Of a stretch of 64,000 nucleotides of DNA, positions 53,578-64,000 are shown in pieces. Position 1 is the first letter of the stretch. Each line of letters begins with the position of its first letter. Made by a program: the position numbers and the translations under genes. The notes below the pieces were generated by a model. The model did not search any database. It saw only the letters and a list, made by a program, of their open reading frames with translations, and was not told the DNA's origin. The stretch comes from Gammaproteobacteria bacterium (GTDB taxonomy: Bacteria; Pseudomonadota; Gammaproteobacteria; JASBUN01), in the NCBI GenBank assembly GCA_030147845.1, contig JASBUN010000058.1, positions 62,001 to 126,000 on the forward strand, given 5' to 3'.

Positions 53578-56406
53578 ATGATCAAATGGGGTATTCGCAC
53601 CAGAGTATTGTTGGTCGCTCTGCTGCCGGCTGCCGCCATCGCCTTCGTGCTTGCCGCCTACTTCACTCACACCGAAATCGCCGATGTCGAAAGCGCATTG
53701 AACGAACGCGGCAAAGCGCTGGCACACCAGTTAGCGTTATCGGCGGAATATGGCGTTATCACCGCCAACACCGACGTACTCAACCGATTGGCCCGCGCCA
53801 TATTGCGCGAACGCGACGTTGCCTCGGTCACCATAACGGCGGCATCGGGCAAGACGTTGGTTCGTGTCCGTAACAGCAACTACGCACAAACCCCCACACT
53901 GGAACGTCAAACTTTTCAAGCACCCATCACGCAACGCGATTTATCCACCGGCAATGTCGATCCGCTGGTCGAAGAACGAGCCCCAGCATTTGGGCAACAC
54001 ACGATCGGCTGGGTGACACTGACGGTTTCGCACATCGGTACGGCCGCACGACAACAACAGGTGTTGCTCCGTGGCCTATTGATATCCGCGTTGGGCCTCA
54101 TAGTCAGCGCCTTGCTGGCATTACGCATGAGCCGCGAAGTCACGAAACCCATCTATCGACTCAACGCGGCCGTCTCGAAAATAAAAGATGGATATCTCAA
54201 TGTGCGCGTAAAGGCCGATTCCGGCGGCGAGCTCGGCGACTTGGAACACGGCATAAACGGTATGGCATTGGCATTGCAGGAATCGCAAAAATTCCTACGT
54301 GAGCGCGTCGATGCCGCCACCTCCGATCTGCGCAACGCGCTGCAGAGTATGGAACTTCAGAATGCCGATTTGAACGCAGCACGCGATCAGGCATTGGAAG
54401 CCAGCAGAGCAAAATCGGAGTTCATGGCCAATATGAACCATGAAATCCGCACACCCATGAATGGAATTTTGGGGTTTACCAACTTATTGTTGAAGAGCGA
54501 CCTTACCGACGATCAACGCGAGCATGTCGATACCATCCAACAATCGGCCAGCCATCTCATGGTCGTCATTAACGACATACTCGATTTCACTCGCATTGCT
54601 TCCGGTGATTTGCAGTTGGATGACGTCGATTTTGATCTGCGCCATGTACTCGACGATGCCATCGTGAATTACGCCAGCATGGCTTACGACAAAAATATCG
54701 AGCTCGTGTTGCTGTTCTACTCCGACGTGCCACGTCAGCTGCGCGGTGATCCAGCGCGGATTCGGCAAGTGGTCACCAACCTGATCGGTAACGCCTTGAA
54801 ATTCACCCAACGCGGCAGCGTCACGCTACGCGTCATGCTCGATGACGAGCCCGGCGAATCCGTACGGTTGCGCGTCAGCGTCGAGGATACCGGGGTCGGC
54901 TTGAGCATTCGGGATCAAAAGCGCTTATTCGGTGCTTTTACTCAGACCGACGCCTCCGCCACACGCAAGTTTGGCGGTATCGGGCTGGGCTTGGTAATTT
55001 GTAAAAAGCTGGTGGAATACATGGATGGCGAGATTGGTCTCGAGAGCCAACTCGGCAAAGGCTCAACGTTTTGGTTCACCTTCGTCTGCATGCGGCGAGC
55101 CGACACACCGGCCCGCGCCCCCCGTAATCCACTACGGTCCTTATCATGTCTTGTCTATGACGCCCACGAACTGTCCCGTCTTTCGATTACCCACCGCATG
55201 CAAGAATGGGAAATGAACACCACCGTTGTAGCCGCCCCGGTGGACGTTATCGCGGCGCTGAAATCGTCACCGGCTGTATTTGATTTCATCGTCATGGGCA
55301 TTGGCAAGGAGCAGATAGAATTCGACCTGTTTTCGCAATATCTTACTGATATCCAGCACCGTACACCTATCCCGATCATTGTTCTCGTAAATAGCGTTGA
55401 TCCGCACGGACACGCTAAACTGTACGCACAAGGGGCGTCGCTGGTAATTCCAAAACTGATTCGTAGTGACGATCTGTATGATCGCCTTTGCACGACGCTG
55501 GTTCTCAACGAACACGATCAGAGCCGTACTCCGGAAACCGTCAAACCAGCCGAATCGATGTTACGTTTTCGAAACCTCAAGGTACTGGTCGTCGACGACA
55601 GCAGCGTAAATCGAAAACTGGTCAAGAAGCTTTACGAATTGTGCGGTGCAACGGTTATTGAAGCAGAAAATGGCGAGATGGCGGTTCAGCGCGTAGCTGC
55701 CGAGCAATATGATCTAATACTCATGGACATCCACATGCCGGTAATGAGTGGAGTTGATGCCGCCGAGCGTATCCGAATCATGGAGCAAGGGGGTCACCGT
55801 ACCCCGATCATCGCACTAACCGCCAACGCGCTGCGTGGTGAGCGCGATCGGCTCATACGGAGGGGATTTGACGACTGTCTAATCAAACCTATGCGTGAAG
55901 AATCGCTTTGGGCCATCACCTTCAAGTGGGCCGATCCCGAAAAATATGTGGTTCAACCAAAAACGCGCGAAGGCACGCAGGACATAAAACAATCCGCGCT
56001 GCTTCACGCGTCCGACGCCACGCGCGCCACGGAAGCTGAATCAACCGCCCTGCTTGACCAGCAGCAAGCGTTACGCATCGCCGGCGGCAATACGGAGCTC
56101 GCTAGAGAATTGTTCAAGATGTTTATCGATGAAATCCCGGAAATGAAAATTCGATTGAATGCGGCGTATCAGGCGGAAGACCTCGGCGCCCTTGAAGCCG
56201 AGGCGCATAAAATTCACGGGGGTGCACTCTACTGTGCGGTAAAACATCTGAAATGTTCCGCCGAACTCCTGGAGAAGGCCGCCATTCGCAGAAATCTGAC
56301 CGACATATCGCTGCGACTGAACGCCGTCAACGACGATATTGCGGAATTACTTCAGCACTACCAATCAACCTCGCGACCCGATGTGCGCCAACAAACTTCG
56401 TCTTAA
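53578..56406 (+). CDS. barA: BarA/GacS-type hybrid sensor histidine kinase
   Basis: A 942-residue tripartite kinase. TM1 (about 10-30), a periplasmic sensor (about 31-160), TM2 (about 163-183) and a HAMP domain lead to a kinase core with H288 in [16 protein letters not shown], the N box ATPase region with [10 protein letters not shown], and [12 protein letters not shown]. Two receiver domains follow: the first lacks the phosphorylatable Asp ([12 protein letters not shown]), the second has D717 in [12 protein letters not shown]-terminal HPt domain carries H877 in [11 protein letters not shown]. BarA/GacS phosphorylates UvrY/GacA and thereby controls Csr small RNAs. Start ATG at 53578; upstream in-frame sequence is not coding. 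Confidence 0.95.
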   Translation: MIKWGIRTRVLLVALLPAAAIAFVLAAYFTHTEIADVESALNERGKALAHQLALSAEYGVITANTDVLNRLARAILRERDVASVTITAASGKTLVRVRNSNYAQTPTLERQTFQAPITQRDLSTGNVDPLVEERAPAFGQHTIGWVTLTVSHIGTAARQQQVLLRGLLISALGLIVSALLALRMSREVTKPIYRLNAAVSKIKDGYLNVRVKADSGGELGDLEHGINGMALALQESQKFLRERVDAATSDLRNALQSMELQNADLNAARDQALEASRAKSEFMANMNHEIRTPMNGILGFTNLLLKSDLTDDQREHVDTIQQSASHLMVVINDILDFTRIASGDLQLDDVDFDLRHVLDDAIVNYASMAYDKNIELVLLFYSDVPRQLRGDPARIRQVVTNLIGNALKFTQRGSVTLRVMLDDEPGESVRLRVSVEDTGVGLSIRDQKRLFGAFTQTDASATRKFGGIGLGLVICKKLVEYMDGEIGLESQLGKGSTFWFTFVCMRRADTPARAPRNPLRSLSCLVYDAHELSRLSITHRMQEWEMNTTVVAAPVDVIAALKSSPAVFDFIVMGIGKEQIEFDLFSQYLTDIQHRTPIPIIVLVNSVDPHGHAKLYAQGASLVIPKLIRSDDLYDRLCTTLVLNEHDQSRTPETVKPAESMLRFRNLKVLVVDDSSVNRKLVKKLYELCGATVIEAENGEMAVQRVAAEQYDLILMDIHMPVMSGVDAAERIRIMEQGGHRTPIIALTANALRGERDRLIRRGFDDCLIKPMREESLWAITFKWADPEKYVVQPKTREGTQDIKQSALLHASDATRATEAESTALLDQQQALRIAGGNTELARELFKMFIDEIPEMKIRLNAAYQAEDLGALEAEAHKIHGGALYCAVKHLKCSAELLEKAAIRRNLTDISLRLNAVNDDIAELLQHYQSTSRPDVRQQTSS

Positions 56407-56749
56407 GCAAAAACACTTTACACTCGCCACCGCGGGTCCCGGCGAGGTGCGCGCGACGAAACAGCGCTCTCTATCCGCTCGTTATAAATCGCCCCGGCCA
56501 CCGGCAAGTGGCGTCGTTTACTGTCGCAGCGACAAAGGCCATGATGTTGTTGAGCATCGTCCGTTCCCTATGATCCAGTGCTTAGATGCACGTCTTATAA
56601 AAATGCCTTGGGCTTAATCAATCCGAGGTGAGCGGTCTTTAGTGAAACGCCACGTCCCGCGCGGTCGGCCCGAGTGCCAAACCGATATCGATGCCCGGTG
56701 CAGCGCCTATATTGCGCTACGACCGTACTTTTAGCATCATTGGCCGGAT
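56407..56749. other. 343-base gap between barA and a solute-binding protein gene
   Basis: Only short, unconvincing open frames appear on either strand. No tRNA-like fold, T-run terminator or strong promoter was recognised. CTTATAAAAATG near 56593 is AT-rich and could be part of a promoter for the next gene, but there is no convincing -35 partner. Confidence 0.4.
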
Positions 56750-57829
56750 ATGACTCAAATCATGGCCCATACATTTGCCGGGCGGCCGCCCGATACGACG
56801 CGGAAAGAGCGTCGATATTCGAACGCGCATCGCGCCCGATCATGGCTGTTGCGTGTTGTCTGCGCCGCGTGGATGCTGGCGGCCGGACTTCTGATTCCCG
56901 TTTCCAGCACAGCTAACGAACACCCGGATCCCTATCGACTCATGCTCATTCCGAGCGCAAACACGGGGCTATATCGGGAATTCACCGATTCGCTCACACA
57001 TGAACTTCGGGTTCTCGCGCACGCTCCAATTGCGATCAGCTCTTTTACCCCGATCGAGTTGGCTTCGTCCGTTGACCGAAACGGTACCTTTCCGTCAGCC
57101 GATCTTATCGTGCCCATTGGCGCGCATGCGGCGATGTCGGTGGCAACCTACAGCGTCGACACACCAATATATTTTGCCCTTATTTCCGAAAATACCTACC
57201 GCAGTATCGTAACGCGCTTTCGCCAAAATTTTCCGCCCGAGCGCCCGCGGAGCGCGTTGTATCTGGACCACTCCCTGTTACGACAGCTTCAATTCACACA
57301 TCTGATTGCCCCCTATCGAAACACCGTCGGTATTTTGCTGGGCCCTGAAACTCAACGTTCTCGTCAGGCATTGGAATCGGCGGCGCGGATAGTCGGCGTT
57401 AAGATCGAAATTGAGCACGTCCAAAATGGTGAGCCGGATATATACAAGGCGCTCAGTCGTTTGCTCGATCGCGCCGACGTCATTCTCGCGCTACCGGATC
57501 CTACTGTGTACAACGGTCGCACGATAGGCGATATTTTACTCACGACATTTCGGCGCAAGACGCCAGTAATCGGATTCTCAAGGCCGTTCGCAAAAGCCGG
57601 TGCACTGGCCGCGCTCTACTCGACGCCGTTACAGATGAGCCAGGAACTGGCGCACATCATTGCCAACCTAAGCAACAACCGCAATGCGGCGCTGCCAATG
57701 CCTGGGACACCGCGGGATTTTTCCATCGACGTAAACTTTTGGGTCGCCCAATCGCTAAACATTGATGTTCCGAAGCTCGATGCCGTGCGACGCCGGTTGA
57801 TGGAAACATTTACCCCACAACTCAATTGA
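56750..57829 (+). CDS. ABC-type solute-binding protein family protein (ABC_sub_bind)
   Basis: A 359-residue exported protein. A long basic N terminus precedes the hydrophobic segment LLRVVCAAWMLAAGLLIPVSS, with cleavage expected near residue 55. The mature protein resembles the ABC_sub_bind (PF04392) type: YRLMLIPSANTGLYREF, LIVPIGAHAAMSVATYS, GRTIGDILLTTFRRKTPVIGFSRPFAKAGALAALYS. In many genomes such proteins lie beside sensor kinases or diguanylate cyclases rather than permeases. No permease or ATPase gene is adjacent here, while the BarA-like kinase is directly upstream, so a signalling role is plausible. The start is uncertain; ATG at 56762 or a later codon could be used. Confidence 0.78.
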   Translation: MTQIMAHTFAGRPPDTTRKERRYSNAHRARSWLLRVVCAAWMLAAGLLIPVSSTANEHPDPYRLMLIPSANTGLYREFTDSLTHELRVLAHAPIAISSFTPIELASSVDRNGTFPSADLIVPIGAHAAMSVATYSVDTPIYFALISENTYRSIVTRFRQNFPPERPRSALYLDHSLLRQLQFTHLIAPYRNTVGILLGPETQRSRQALESAARIVGVKIEIEHVQNGEPDIYKALSRLLDRADVILALPDPTVYNGRTIGDILLTTFRRKTPVIGFSRPFAKAGALAALYSTPLQMSQELAHIIANLSNNRNAALPMPGTPRDFSIDVNFWVAQSLNIDVPKLDAVRRRLMETFTPQLN

Positions 57830-57841
57830 CACCGCCCGTGC

Positions 57842-58609
57842 TCACCGCGTCCGAAAAGAGTACAGGCGCGATTCGCGCATCAGCCGCTTCATCTCCTTGA
57901 CCGCCGCCTGTAAACCGCTAAACAACGCTCTTGCAACGATGGCGTGACCGATGTTCAGTTCGCGTATCTCCGGTAACGCCGAAATTCGTTCGACATTGAC
58001 ATAGTTGAGACCGTGCCCCGCATTTATCTGTAGACCGAGGTCAGTACCCGCCTGTATCGCCCTTTGGATACGACCGAACTCTTGCTCTCGTGCAGCAACG
58101 TCAGGCGCATCGGCAAAATGTCCGGTGTGGATTTCAATCACGGGCGCGCCGGCGCGAGCTGCTGCCTCGACTTGACTAACGTCAGCATCGATAAACAAGG
58201 AAACCCGTATACCCGCCTCCGCCAACTGCGCGCAAGCCTCGGTGATCCTGCCGACCTGCCCCTTTACGTCCAAGCCGCCTTCCGTTGTCAGCTCCTGACG
58301 GCGCTCCGGGACCAAACAACAGTCTGCTGGACGTATGCGCTGCGCAATGCTGAGCATAGAATCGGTAACCGCCATTTCTAAATTCATTCGCGTAGTCAGC
58401 ACATCTTTGATCAGTTCGACGTCGCGTTCTTGGATATGGCGACGGTCTTCACGCAAGTGCAGCGTTATTGCGTCCGCGCCGGCCTGCTCGGATTCGAGCG
58501 CTGCCTGAATCGGATCTGGATAGCGGGTACCCCTCGATTGCCGCAGCGTAGCGACATGATCGATATTCACACCCAGAAATAGCTCGTTCTCAACGTTGGA
58601 AGAATTCAT
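57842..58609 (-). CDS. pdxJ: pyridoxine 5'-phosphate synthase
   Basis: A 255-residue TIM-barrel enzyme that condenses 1-deoxyxylulose 5-phosphate with 3-amino-2-oxopropyl phosphate to give pyridoxine 5'-phosphate. The opening [22 protein letters not shown], the [10 protein letters not shown] loop and GHGLNYVNV are invariant in PdxJ. It starts inside the recO stop codon (four-base overlap at 58606-58609), the usual end of the lep-rnc-era-recO operon. It converges with the solute-binding protein gene twelve bases away. Confidence 0.97.
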   Translation of the reverse strand: MNSSNVENELFLGVNIDHVATLRQSRGTRYPDPIQAALESEQAGADAITLHLREDRRHIQERDVELIKDVLTTRMNLEMAVTDSMLSIAQRIRPADCCLVPERRQELTTEGGLDVKGQVGRITEACAQLAEAGIRVSLFIDADVSQVEAAARAGAPVIEIHTGHFADAPDVAAREQEFGRIQRAIQAGTDLGLQINAGHGLNYVNVERISALPEIRELNIGHAIVARALFSGLQAAVKEMKRLMRESRLYSFRTR

Positions 58610-59361
58610 CTCGGCTCATCGTCTCGCGACCATCCAATACCGCCATCGACGACGGCATATACCATTTCTCGGCTGCGCAACGGGCGTGCGCCTAGATACC
58701 AGCCGAGCACCGACCTCATCAACCGTTTCGCTTCCTGCAGGCTGTCCGGGTCTTCCAGCTCATCATTATGCAGCGATATCAAACTGTGCCCGCGCATCAT
58801 AACTCCGCCGACACAGGTCTGAGCAGCGACGGGGCCGCGCTCAATCTCATAGCAATAAAGTTGATCTTCTTCAATCGCTTCCAGCGTAACCGCATCATGA
58901 TCCAGCAACAAGCCGTAGCCTAAATCTTCGAGCAAATATTTTTCGAACAGACGCAGCGCGCGTGGTCCGGCGGCACCCACGGCGAGTGCTTCGATAGCTC
59001 GGACGTAGCCGCTGAAAGTACGTGGATGCGGATCGTGACGCTCGGTTAGTCGCATGAGCAATTCGTTGAGATAGAAGCCACTGGCCAAACCATCACCGTG
59101 AAGTGACCGGGTCGGCGTGACCTCTTCTACATTGTTTAGCGTGTACAATTCGCCGCGGCCGCTCCAGGATACCAGCAAGCCACGAAACGGCTGCAACAGT
59201 GCTCGAATTTTTGACTTGGGGCCGCGCGCACCGCGCGCAATCAGTCCAACGCGGCCAAACTCCGGCGTAAGCACTTCCAACAACAAGCTCGTGTCGCGGT
59301 AGGGCCGGCTATGCAATACATAGGCCGGCTGTAGGTTGGCTTTATTGGTGGCGCCGGACAC
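58606..59361 (-). CDS. recO: DNA repair protein RecO
   Basis: A 251-residue protein that helps RecR load RecA onto gapped DNA. The N-terminal OB fold begins with [40 protein letters not shown]; the middle helical domain contains [19 protein letters not shown]. No zinc-binding cysteine quartet is visible, as in E. coli RecO. The likely start is GTG at 59361. It follows era by 25 bases and overlaps pdxJ by four bases. Confidence 0.95.
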   Translation of the reverse strand: MSGATNKANLQPAYVLHSRPYRDTSLLLEVLTPEFGRVGLIARGARGPKSKIRALLQPFRGLLVSWSGRGELYTLNNVEEVTPTRSLHGDGLASGFYLNELLMRLTERHDPHPRTFSGYVRAIEALAVGAAGPRALRLFEKYLLEDLGYGLLLDHDAVTLEAIEEDQLYCYEIERGPVAAQTCVGGVMMRGHSLISLHNDELEDPDSLQEAKRLMRSVLGWYLGARPLRSREMVYAVVDGGIGWSRDDEPR

Positions 59362-59386
59362 AGACAGGGTTCCAATCCGGTCCGGG

Positions 59387-60277
59387 CTAAGAATCGTCAG
59401 AGTAGCCGAGGGACTTGAGCGTGCGTTCGTCGTCTGACCACCCCGCCTTGACCTTAACCCATAACCTTAAAAACACCTGTTGGCCGAATGTGCGCTGCAT
59501 ATCGAGCCGGGCCTGCTTACCGATTTCCTTCAGCATGGCGCCACCTTTGCCTATGATAATACCCTTATGCCCTTTGCGCTCGACCCAAATGATTGCGTCA
59601 ATATGCACAATCTCGTTCTCGGTCGAAAAATTTTCGATTTCCACGGCGACCGAATAGGGTAATTCTTGTCGGAGCGTACGCATCAATTTCTCGCGCACCA
59701 ATTCCGCCGCGATAAAGCGCTCACTGCGATCCGTTATTTGATCGTCCGAGAACAGATGAACACCGTCCGGCAAAAGTTTTTCCGCAACCAACTCGAGAAC
59801 TTCGACATTCGAGCCGGAAGATGCCGATATCGGAATGACTTCTGCGAAGCTGCCGTGGCTGGATACTTCCTGTAGAAACGGCAACAAGCGTTCCTTGTCG
59901 GTTACCGTATCCACCTTATTGACCGCCAGAATCACCGGCGCGTCGACTGTATCGAGTCGGCGCGCCACGCTCTCGTCCTCCTCTGTCCAACGCAGCGCTT
60001 CAACCACGAACACAACCGCGTCCACGTCCAGCAAAGCGCCCCCTGCGGTGCGGTTCATATAACGATTGATAGCCGATTTACCGCCCAGGTGAAGACCGGG
60101 AGTATCGACGTAAACGCATTGGGTTTCACCGTCGGTTTTGATCCCCAAAATGCGGTGCCGCGTGGTCTGCGGCTTATGTGAGGTGATACTAATCTTCTGA
60201 CCGAGCAATTGGTTGAGCAGAGTTGATTTGCCGACATTCGGTCGACCGACGATGGCGACAAAACCGCAGCGTGCCAT
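59387..60277 (-). CDS. era: GTPase Era
   Basis: A 296-residue GTPase that binds the 3' end of 16S rRNA and assists 30S maturation. G1 [10 protein letters not shown]3 DTPGLH, G4 NKVD and a C-terminal KH domain ([25 protein letters not shown]) are all present. Length agrees with E. coli Era (301). It sits three bases after rnc in the conserved operon. Confidence 0.98.
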   Translation of the reverse strand: MARCGFVAIVGRPNVGKSTLLNQLLGQKISITSHKPQTTRHRILGIKTDGETQCVYVDTPGLHLGGKSAINRYMNRTAGGALLDVDAVVFVVEALRWTEEDESVARRLDTVDAPVILAVNKVDTVTDKERLLPFLQEVSSHGSFAEVIPISASSGSNVEVLELVAEKLLPDGVHLFSDDQITDRSERFIAAELVREKLMRTLRQELPYSVAVEIENFSTENEIVHIDAIIWVERKGHKGIIIGKGGAMLKEIGKQARLDMQRTFGQQVFLRLWVKVKAGWSDDERTLKSLGYSDDS

Positions 60278-60280
60278 AGT

Positions 60281-60955
60281 TTAAGCGTTCTCCAACTGAC
60301 CTAATGCTTGTAGCGCGGCATTCTGCTCCGCCTTGCGGCGACTATTGCCGCTACCCTGAGTATCGATACCAAGACTCTCCACCTTACAGGCGATGGTAAA
60401 AACTTGACGATGCGCCTCACCAGTGACCTCGGCGACAACATATTCCGGCAACGGTAATTTGCGGGCCTGCAAAAATTCCTGAAGCCGCGTCTTGGGATCT
60501 TTTAATTGTGAGACATCGGGTAGCGAGTCCAACAAATCATGATAGATGTTGAGAATCAAATCGTGCGCACGTTGGAACCCACCATCCAACAACACGGCGC
60601 CAAAGATCGCTTCGAGCGCATCGGAAAGTATGGACGAACGGCGAAAACCGCCGCTCTTCAGCTCGCCCGAGCCCAGCACCAGAAACTCCCCGAGATTTAA
60701 CCGACTGGCAATCTCCGCCAGACGGTCGCCCTTGACCAGCGTCGCACGCAGTCGACTGAGATCGCCTTCGGCCGCCTGCGGAAACCGCCGGAATAGTTCC
60801 GCAGCAATAACGAAGTTCAAAACGCTATCACCAAGGAATTCCATTCGCTCATTATTGCGGCTCCCGGCGCTGCGGTGAGTCAAAGCCTCTTGGAGCAACT
60901 CGGGTCGCTCGAATGTATAACCGACATTTTGGCTACACCGATCGACACTCGTCAT
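60281..60955 (-). CDS. rnc: ribonuclease III
   Basis: A 224-residue endonuclease specific for double-stranded RNA. The RNase III signature NERMEFLGDSVLNFV (residues about 34-48) holds the metal-binding residues, and the second acidic cluster lies in DALEAIFGAV. The C-terminal double-stranded RNA-binding domain covers about 155-223 (DPKTRLQEFLQARKLPLPEY). The ATG at 60955 overlaps the preceding DUF4845 stop codon by one base (TGATG); a TTG one codon earlier is also in frame. It processes rRNA precursors and its own leader in E. coli. Confidence 0.97.
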   Translation of the reverse strand: MTSVDRCSQNVGYTFERPELLQEALTHRSAGSRNNERMEFLGDSVLNFVIAAELFRRFPQAAEGDLSRLRATLVKGDRLAEIASRLNLGEFLVLGSGELKSGGFRRSSILSDALEAIFGAVLLDGGFQRAHDLILNIYHDLLDSLPDVSQLKDPKTRLQEFLQARKLPLPEYVVAEVTGEAHRQVFTIACKVESLGIDTQGSGNSRRKAEQNAALQALGQLENA

Positions 60956-61329
60956 CAACGGGCGACCACCTTGACGCTGGGATTGAAATTTGCGACGACA
61001 TCGACGTTGCCCACCAAGTGCTTTCGGACCTCATACTTGACCGAAACCGTCAACACGCCGTTGTCTTTGCTCACCGTCATATCTTTTCTCAAATTTACAT
61101 CGTCGACATCGTCGATCATGAACCGATTTTCCATCAGTTTCATGATTTCCATTTTATCTTTTCGAGTAATGTGGGGTTCCTGTTTCAGCGACTCCAGCGC
61201 ACTCTTTACCTTAAACGACTCCAGATAAATCGGCGCCATGCGCAGTATGATGAGCGCAAAAAACGCGATCAGCCCCAACACGATCAACCAGCCGATCGCG
61301 GTCATTCCTTGCTGATTATTCTTATACAT
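60955..61329 (-). CDS. DUF4845 domain protein
   Basis: A 124-residue protein with one hydrophobic N-terminal segment (IGWLIVLGLIAFFALIILRMAPIYL), resembling a pilin-like or anchored start after a basic MYKNNQQGM sequence, followed by a soluble domain (FKVKSALESLKQEPHITRKDK...). DUF4845 proteins occupy exactly this site between lepB and rnc in many gamma- and betaproteobacteria; their function is unknown. The ATG at 61329 has GGGGGA upstream and avoids overlap with lepB (24-base gap). It overlaps rnc by one base. Confidence 0.88.
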   Translation of the reverse strand: MYKNNQQGMTAIGWLIVLGLIAFFALIILRMAPIYLESFKVKSALESLKQEPHITRKDKMEIMKLMENRFMIDDVDDVNLRKDMTVSKDNGVLTVSVKYEVRKHLVGNVDVVANFNPSVKVVAR

Positions 61330-61352
61330 ACACGTCCCCCTTTGCTCGCGAG

Positions 61353-62168
61353 CTACTCGATATGTGTGCCAATCCGCTTCCACTTCACCTTGCTGTCAAG
61401 CTTGTCCCAACTCATCCAGATTAGAAACGCTTTACCCACCAAGTTGCGTTCCGGCACCGCGCACCAATACCGACTGTCGTTGCTGTTATCGCGGTTGTCT
61501 CCCATGGCGAAATAATGCCCTTTCGGAACGGTGAATGATGTGTTGTCCTTCATACATGGGAAATCCGGTTCGAGATTGCGATTCTGTTCGAGCAGAATTT
61601 TATGTGTATGCTTGCCGATGGTCTCAGTCAGTTCCTGCGCGCCCGACATCGTGACTGCGGTCCCGGTACCAATATATATACCATCTGACTTATATTTCAA
61701 TGGCTTACCATTGATGGTCAGACGCTTGTCGCGATACTCGATATGATCACCCGGTAGACCAATGATGCGCTTGATGAAATCGGTAGAGGGATCGCGCGGG
61801 AAGCGAAATACCACCACGTCGCCGCGCTGCGGCTCGCCGATAGGGATGATTTTGGTATTGATGACCGGCAGGCGGATGCCGTAATCAAATTTATTCACCA
61901 AAATGAAGTCGCCATCGACCAAGGTCGGCATCATCGACCCGGACGGGATTCGGAACGGTTCGACCAAGAACGAGCGCAATACCAGAACGGCGACGATGAT
62001 TGGAAAAAAGGAGCGCGAATATTCGACGATCAGCGGTTCCTTCGCTTGCCTGCCTTCGCCTGCTTGACTCAAACGCCGGGGCCGCCAGAACATTCGATCC
62101 AAAGCCCAAATCAGGCCGGTGACCACGGCCGCGAAAAATAAGATGGTCGGAAAGTCAAACTGTATCAT
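61353..62168 (-). CDS. lepB: signal peptidase I
   Basis: A 271-residue inner-membrane protease that cleaves signal peptides on the outer face. Two N-terminal membrane segments (about 8-25 and 60-80) precede the catalytic domain with the serine in PSGSMMPTL (box B), the general-base lysine in STDFIKRIIGLPGD (box D) and MGDNRDNSNDSRYW (box E). There are also two cysteines in box-typical positions near the C terminus. Shorter than E. coli LepB (324), similar to Pseudomonas. It follows lepA by 61 bases. Confidence 0.97.
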   Translation of the reverse strand: MIQFDFPTILFFAAVVTGLIWALDRMFWRPRRLSQAGEGRQAKEPLIVEYSRSFFPIIVAVLVLRSFLVEPFRIPSGSMMPTLVDGDFILVNKFDYGIRLPVINTKIIPIGEPQRGDVVVFRFPRDPSTDFIKRIIGLPGDHIEYRDKRLTINGKPLKYKSDGIYIGTGTAVTMSGAQELTETIGKHTHKILLEQNRNLEPDFPCMKDNTSFTVPKGHYFAMGDNRDNSNDSRYWCAVPERNLVGKAFLIWMSWDKLDSKVKWKRIGTHIE

Positions 62169-62229
62169 CGGGCACCATTTTATTGTTGATATGCATCTCG
62201 CATAAAATCGCAGACCCAGCGATCAGGGG

Positions 62230-64000
62230 CTACTTCTTGCCCACCTGTAGCACCGCCAGAAATGCCTCCTGGGGAATCTCTACCCTGCCCACTTGCTTCA
62301 TGCGCTTTTTGCCGGCCTTTTGCTTCTCCAGCAATTTTCTTTTACGCGAAACATCACCGCCATAGCATTTAGCGGTGACGTTCTTACGCAGCGCCTTAAC
62401 GGTGGTACGGGCGATAATTTGCGAACCAATGGCCGCTTGAATAGCAACATCGAACATCTGCCGCGGTATGATCTCACGCATCCTGTCTGCAAGATCACGA
62501 CCGCGCGCCTGCGACTGGCTCCGGTGCACAATGACCGACAGCGCATCGACGCGATCACCGTTAATCAATACATCCAATTTCACCAGTGCTTCAGCCTGAA
62601 AGCGCTCGAAAGCGTAGTCAAAGGATGCGAAGCCTCGGCTGACCGATTTGAGCCGATCGAAAAAATCCAGCACCACCTCGCTCAGCGGTAGTTCATAAAC
62701 AAGTGACACTTGACCGCCCAAGTACTTCATATCGCGTTGTACGCCGCGCTTTTCCACGCACAGGTTGATGACGGGTCCAACGTAATCTTGTGGCACCAGA
62801 ATCGATCCACGGATGATCGGTTCGCGGATCTCAGCGATCTGGTTCACCGGCGGAAGATCGGCCGGATTGTCAACATGCAGCACCTCGTCCTTGGTATTCA
62901 GCACTTCGTAAATCACCGTCGGCGCCGTGGTGATCAAATTGAGATTGTATTCCCGCTCCAGGCGTTCCTGGACGATCTCCATGTGCAGCATGCCAAGAAA
63001 GCCGCAGCGGAACCCAAAACCCAAAGCCTGCGATGTCTCCGGTTCGTAGTGCAGCGCGGCGTCATTGAGGCGCAGTTTGGACAACGCATCGCGAAATGGC
63101 TCATAGTCGTCGGCGTCGACCGGGAATAGTCCCGAGAACACCCGCGGCTGCATGTAACGAAAACCTGGCAATGCCTTGTCGGCTGGTCGGTCCGCGGCGG
63201 TGAGCGTATCGCCGACCGGCGCGCCGTTGATGTCTTTAATACCGGCAATAATAAAACCGACGTCGCCGGCACTCAAATCATCGCGTTCGACACGCTTCGG
63301 GGTAAATACGCCGACCGCATCGACTTGATAACTGCGCCCGGTGGACATGACCTGGATCTTCTGCCGCGGGCGTACGGTTCCGTGCATGATGCGCACTAAT
63401 GATATGACGCCAAGATAGTTGTCGAACCAGGAATCAATAATCAGCGCTTGCAGCGGCGCGTCGGGATCGCCCTGCGGCGGCGGTACACGCCGGATCAATA
63501 CGTCGAGCAAATCCTCTACACCGACGCCGGTCTTGGCGCTAACGAAAATAGCGTCTTGCGCCTCGATGCCGATGATATCTTCGATCTGCTGAATGACGCG
63601 CTGAGGTTCCGCCGAGGGTAGATCGATCTTATTGAGCACCGGCACCACTTCGAGACCCAGCTCGATGGCGGTGTAACAATTGGCTACACTCTGAGCCTCG
63701 ACGCCCTGGGAAGCATCGACGACCAGCAGTGCGCCCTCGCAAGCGGCCAGTGACCTCGACACCTCGTAGGAAAAGTCGACATGCCCTGGTGTGTCAATGA
63801 AGTTGAGCTGGTATGTGCAGCCATCCCGCGCCGCGTAATCCAGCGACACGCTCTGTGCTTTGATGGTGATGCCTCGTTCACGTTCCAGATCCATGGAATC
63901 GAGTACCTGTGCCTGCATCTCGCGGTCGGCCAAACCGCCACATACTTGGATAAAACGATCAGCCAGTGTGGATTTTCCGTGGTCGATATGGGCAATAATG
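62230..64000 (-). CDS. lepA: elongation factor 4 (LepA), 5' end beyond the window
   Basis: The last 590 or so residues of a translational GTPase of the EF-G family, which acts on stalled or misassembled ribosomes. The reading frame runs uninterrupted to the right edge of the window, where [13 protein letters not shown] (G1) is encoded, so only the first ten or so residues are missing. G3 (DTPGHVDF), G4 (NKID) and the LepA-specific C-terminal domain with the sequence [22 protein letters not shown] near the end confirm the call. It heads the lepA-lepB-DUF4845-rnc-era-recO-pdxJ operon. A start at 63933 would delete the G1 motif and is wrong. Confidence 0.98.
   Translation of the reverse strand, partial: IIAHIDHGKSTLADRFIQVCGGLADREMQAQVLDSMDLERERGITIKAQSVSLDYAARDGCTYQLNFIDTPGHVDFSYEVSRSLAACEGALLVVDASQGVEAQSVANCYTAIELGLEVVPVLNKIDLPSAEPQRVIQQIEDIIGIEAQDAIFVSAKTGVGVEDLLDVLIRRVPPPQGDPDAPLQALIIDSWFDNYLGVISLVRIMHGTVRPRQKIQVMSTGRSYQVDAVGVFTPKRVERDDLSAGDVGFIIAGIKDINGAPVGDTLTAADRPADKALPGFRYMQPRVFSGLFPVDADDYEPFRDALSKLRLNDAALHYEPETSQALGFGFRCGFLGMLHMEIVQERLEREYNLNLITTAPTVIYEVLNTKDEVLHVDNPADLPPVNQIAEIREPIIRGSILVPQDYVGPVINLCVEKRGVQRDMKYLGGQVSLVYELPLSEVVLDFFDRLKSVSRGFASFDYAFERFQAEALVKLDVLINGDRVDALSVIVHRSQSQARGRDLADRMREIIPRQMFDVAIQAAIGSQIIARTTVKALRKNVTAKCYGGDVSRKRKLLEKQKAGKKRMKQVGRVEIPQEAFLAVLQVGKK

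Overview
The window is a gene-dense, moderately GC-rich chromosomal segment of a gammaproteobacterium. No phage, plasmid, CRISPR, rRNA or tRNA genes were seen. Four gene neighbourhoods are typical of Gammaproteobacteria: aat-bpt-infA/clpA-clpS/cspD/icd, nudJ-mnmA-hflD(-acnA-)purB, rlmD/cysM/barA(gacS), and lepA-lepB-DUF4845-rnc-era-recO-pdxJ. A complete respiratory nitrate reductase operon, a YeiH-type putative sulfate exporter and a DsrE-like protein would fit a facultatively anaerobic, perhaps sulfur-metabolising lineage (Chromatiales or Acidiferrobacterales relatives). That placement is inference.

Layout. 62-868 (minus): YbaK deacylase and a small membrane protein. 1274-9951 (plus): an FNR/Anr-type promoter followed by a TDT/SLAC1-family anion channel, narGHJI and a PpiC-type isomerase, a nitrate respiration operon with mostly overlapping genes. 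10100-12921 (minus): HAD hydrolase and a QseBC/PmrAB-like two-component system. 13242-14962 (plus): sulfate exporter-like transporter and a 66-residue four-cysteine protein; a QseB/PmrA-type box lies between the two blocks. 15238-20837: the N-degron transferases Aat and Bpt, a 77-residue unknown, IF-1, ClpA, ClpS and CspD. 20956-31805: icd, a chemotaxis receptor, nudJ-mnmA-hflD, acnA, an HbpS/GlcG-like exported protein and purB with a clear intrinsic terminator. 31971-32101: a short element with inverted ends, possibly a MITE or IS relic. 32182-39700 (plus): roxA with a one-base frameshift, GNAT, a DUF7931-like protein, a secretin-domain periplasmic protein, mfd and csiV. 39719-47587 (minus): a long run of purine salvage genes, DsrE-like protein, MscS, NagZ, a peptide-type ABC importer without ATPase genes, and a CYTH protein. 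47722-50284 (plus): quinone oxidoreductase, gamma-glutamylcyclotransferase, beta-propeller dehydrogenase. 50307-57829: rlmD, DEDDy exonuclease, cysM, then BarA/GacS hybrid kinase and a solute-binding protein. 57842-64000 (minus): pdxJ, recO, era, rnc, DUF4845, lepB and lepA, which runs off the right edge.

Most genes are recognisable housekeeping functions. The most interesting points are: the anion channel translationally coupled to narG behind a near-ideal FNR class II promoter; a consensus QseB/PmrA operator embedded in overlapping palindromes; a locus holding a whole N-degron pathway plus an unknown small gene; the oligopeptide permease-NagZ operon, suggestive of muropeptide recycling; and a single-base lesion in roxA. 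All functional calls come from reading motifs and gene order; no database search was possible.
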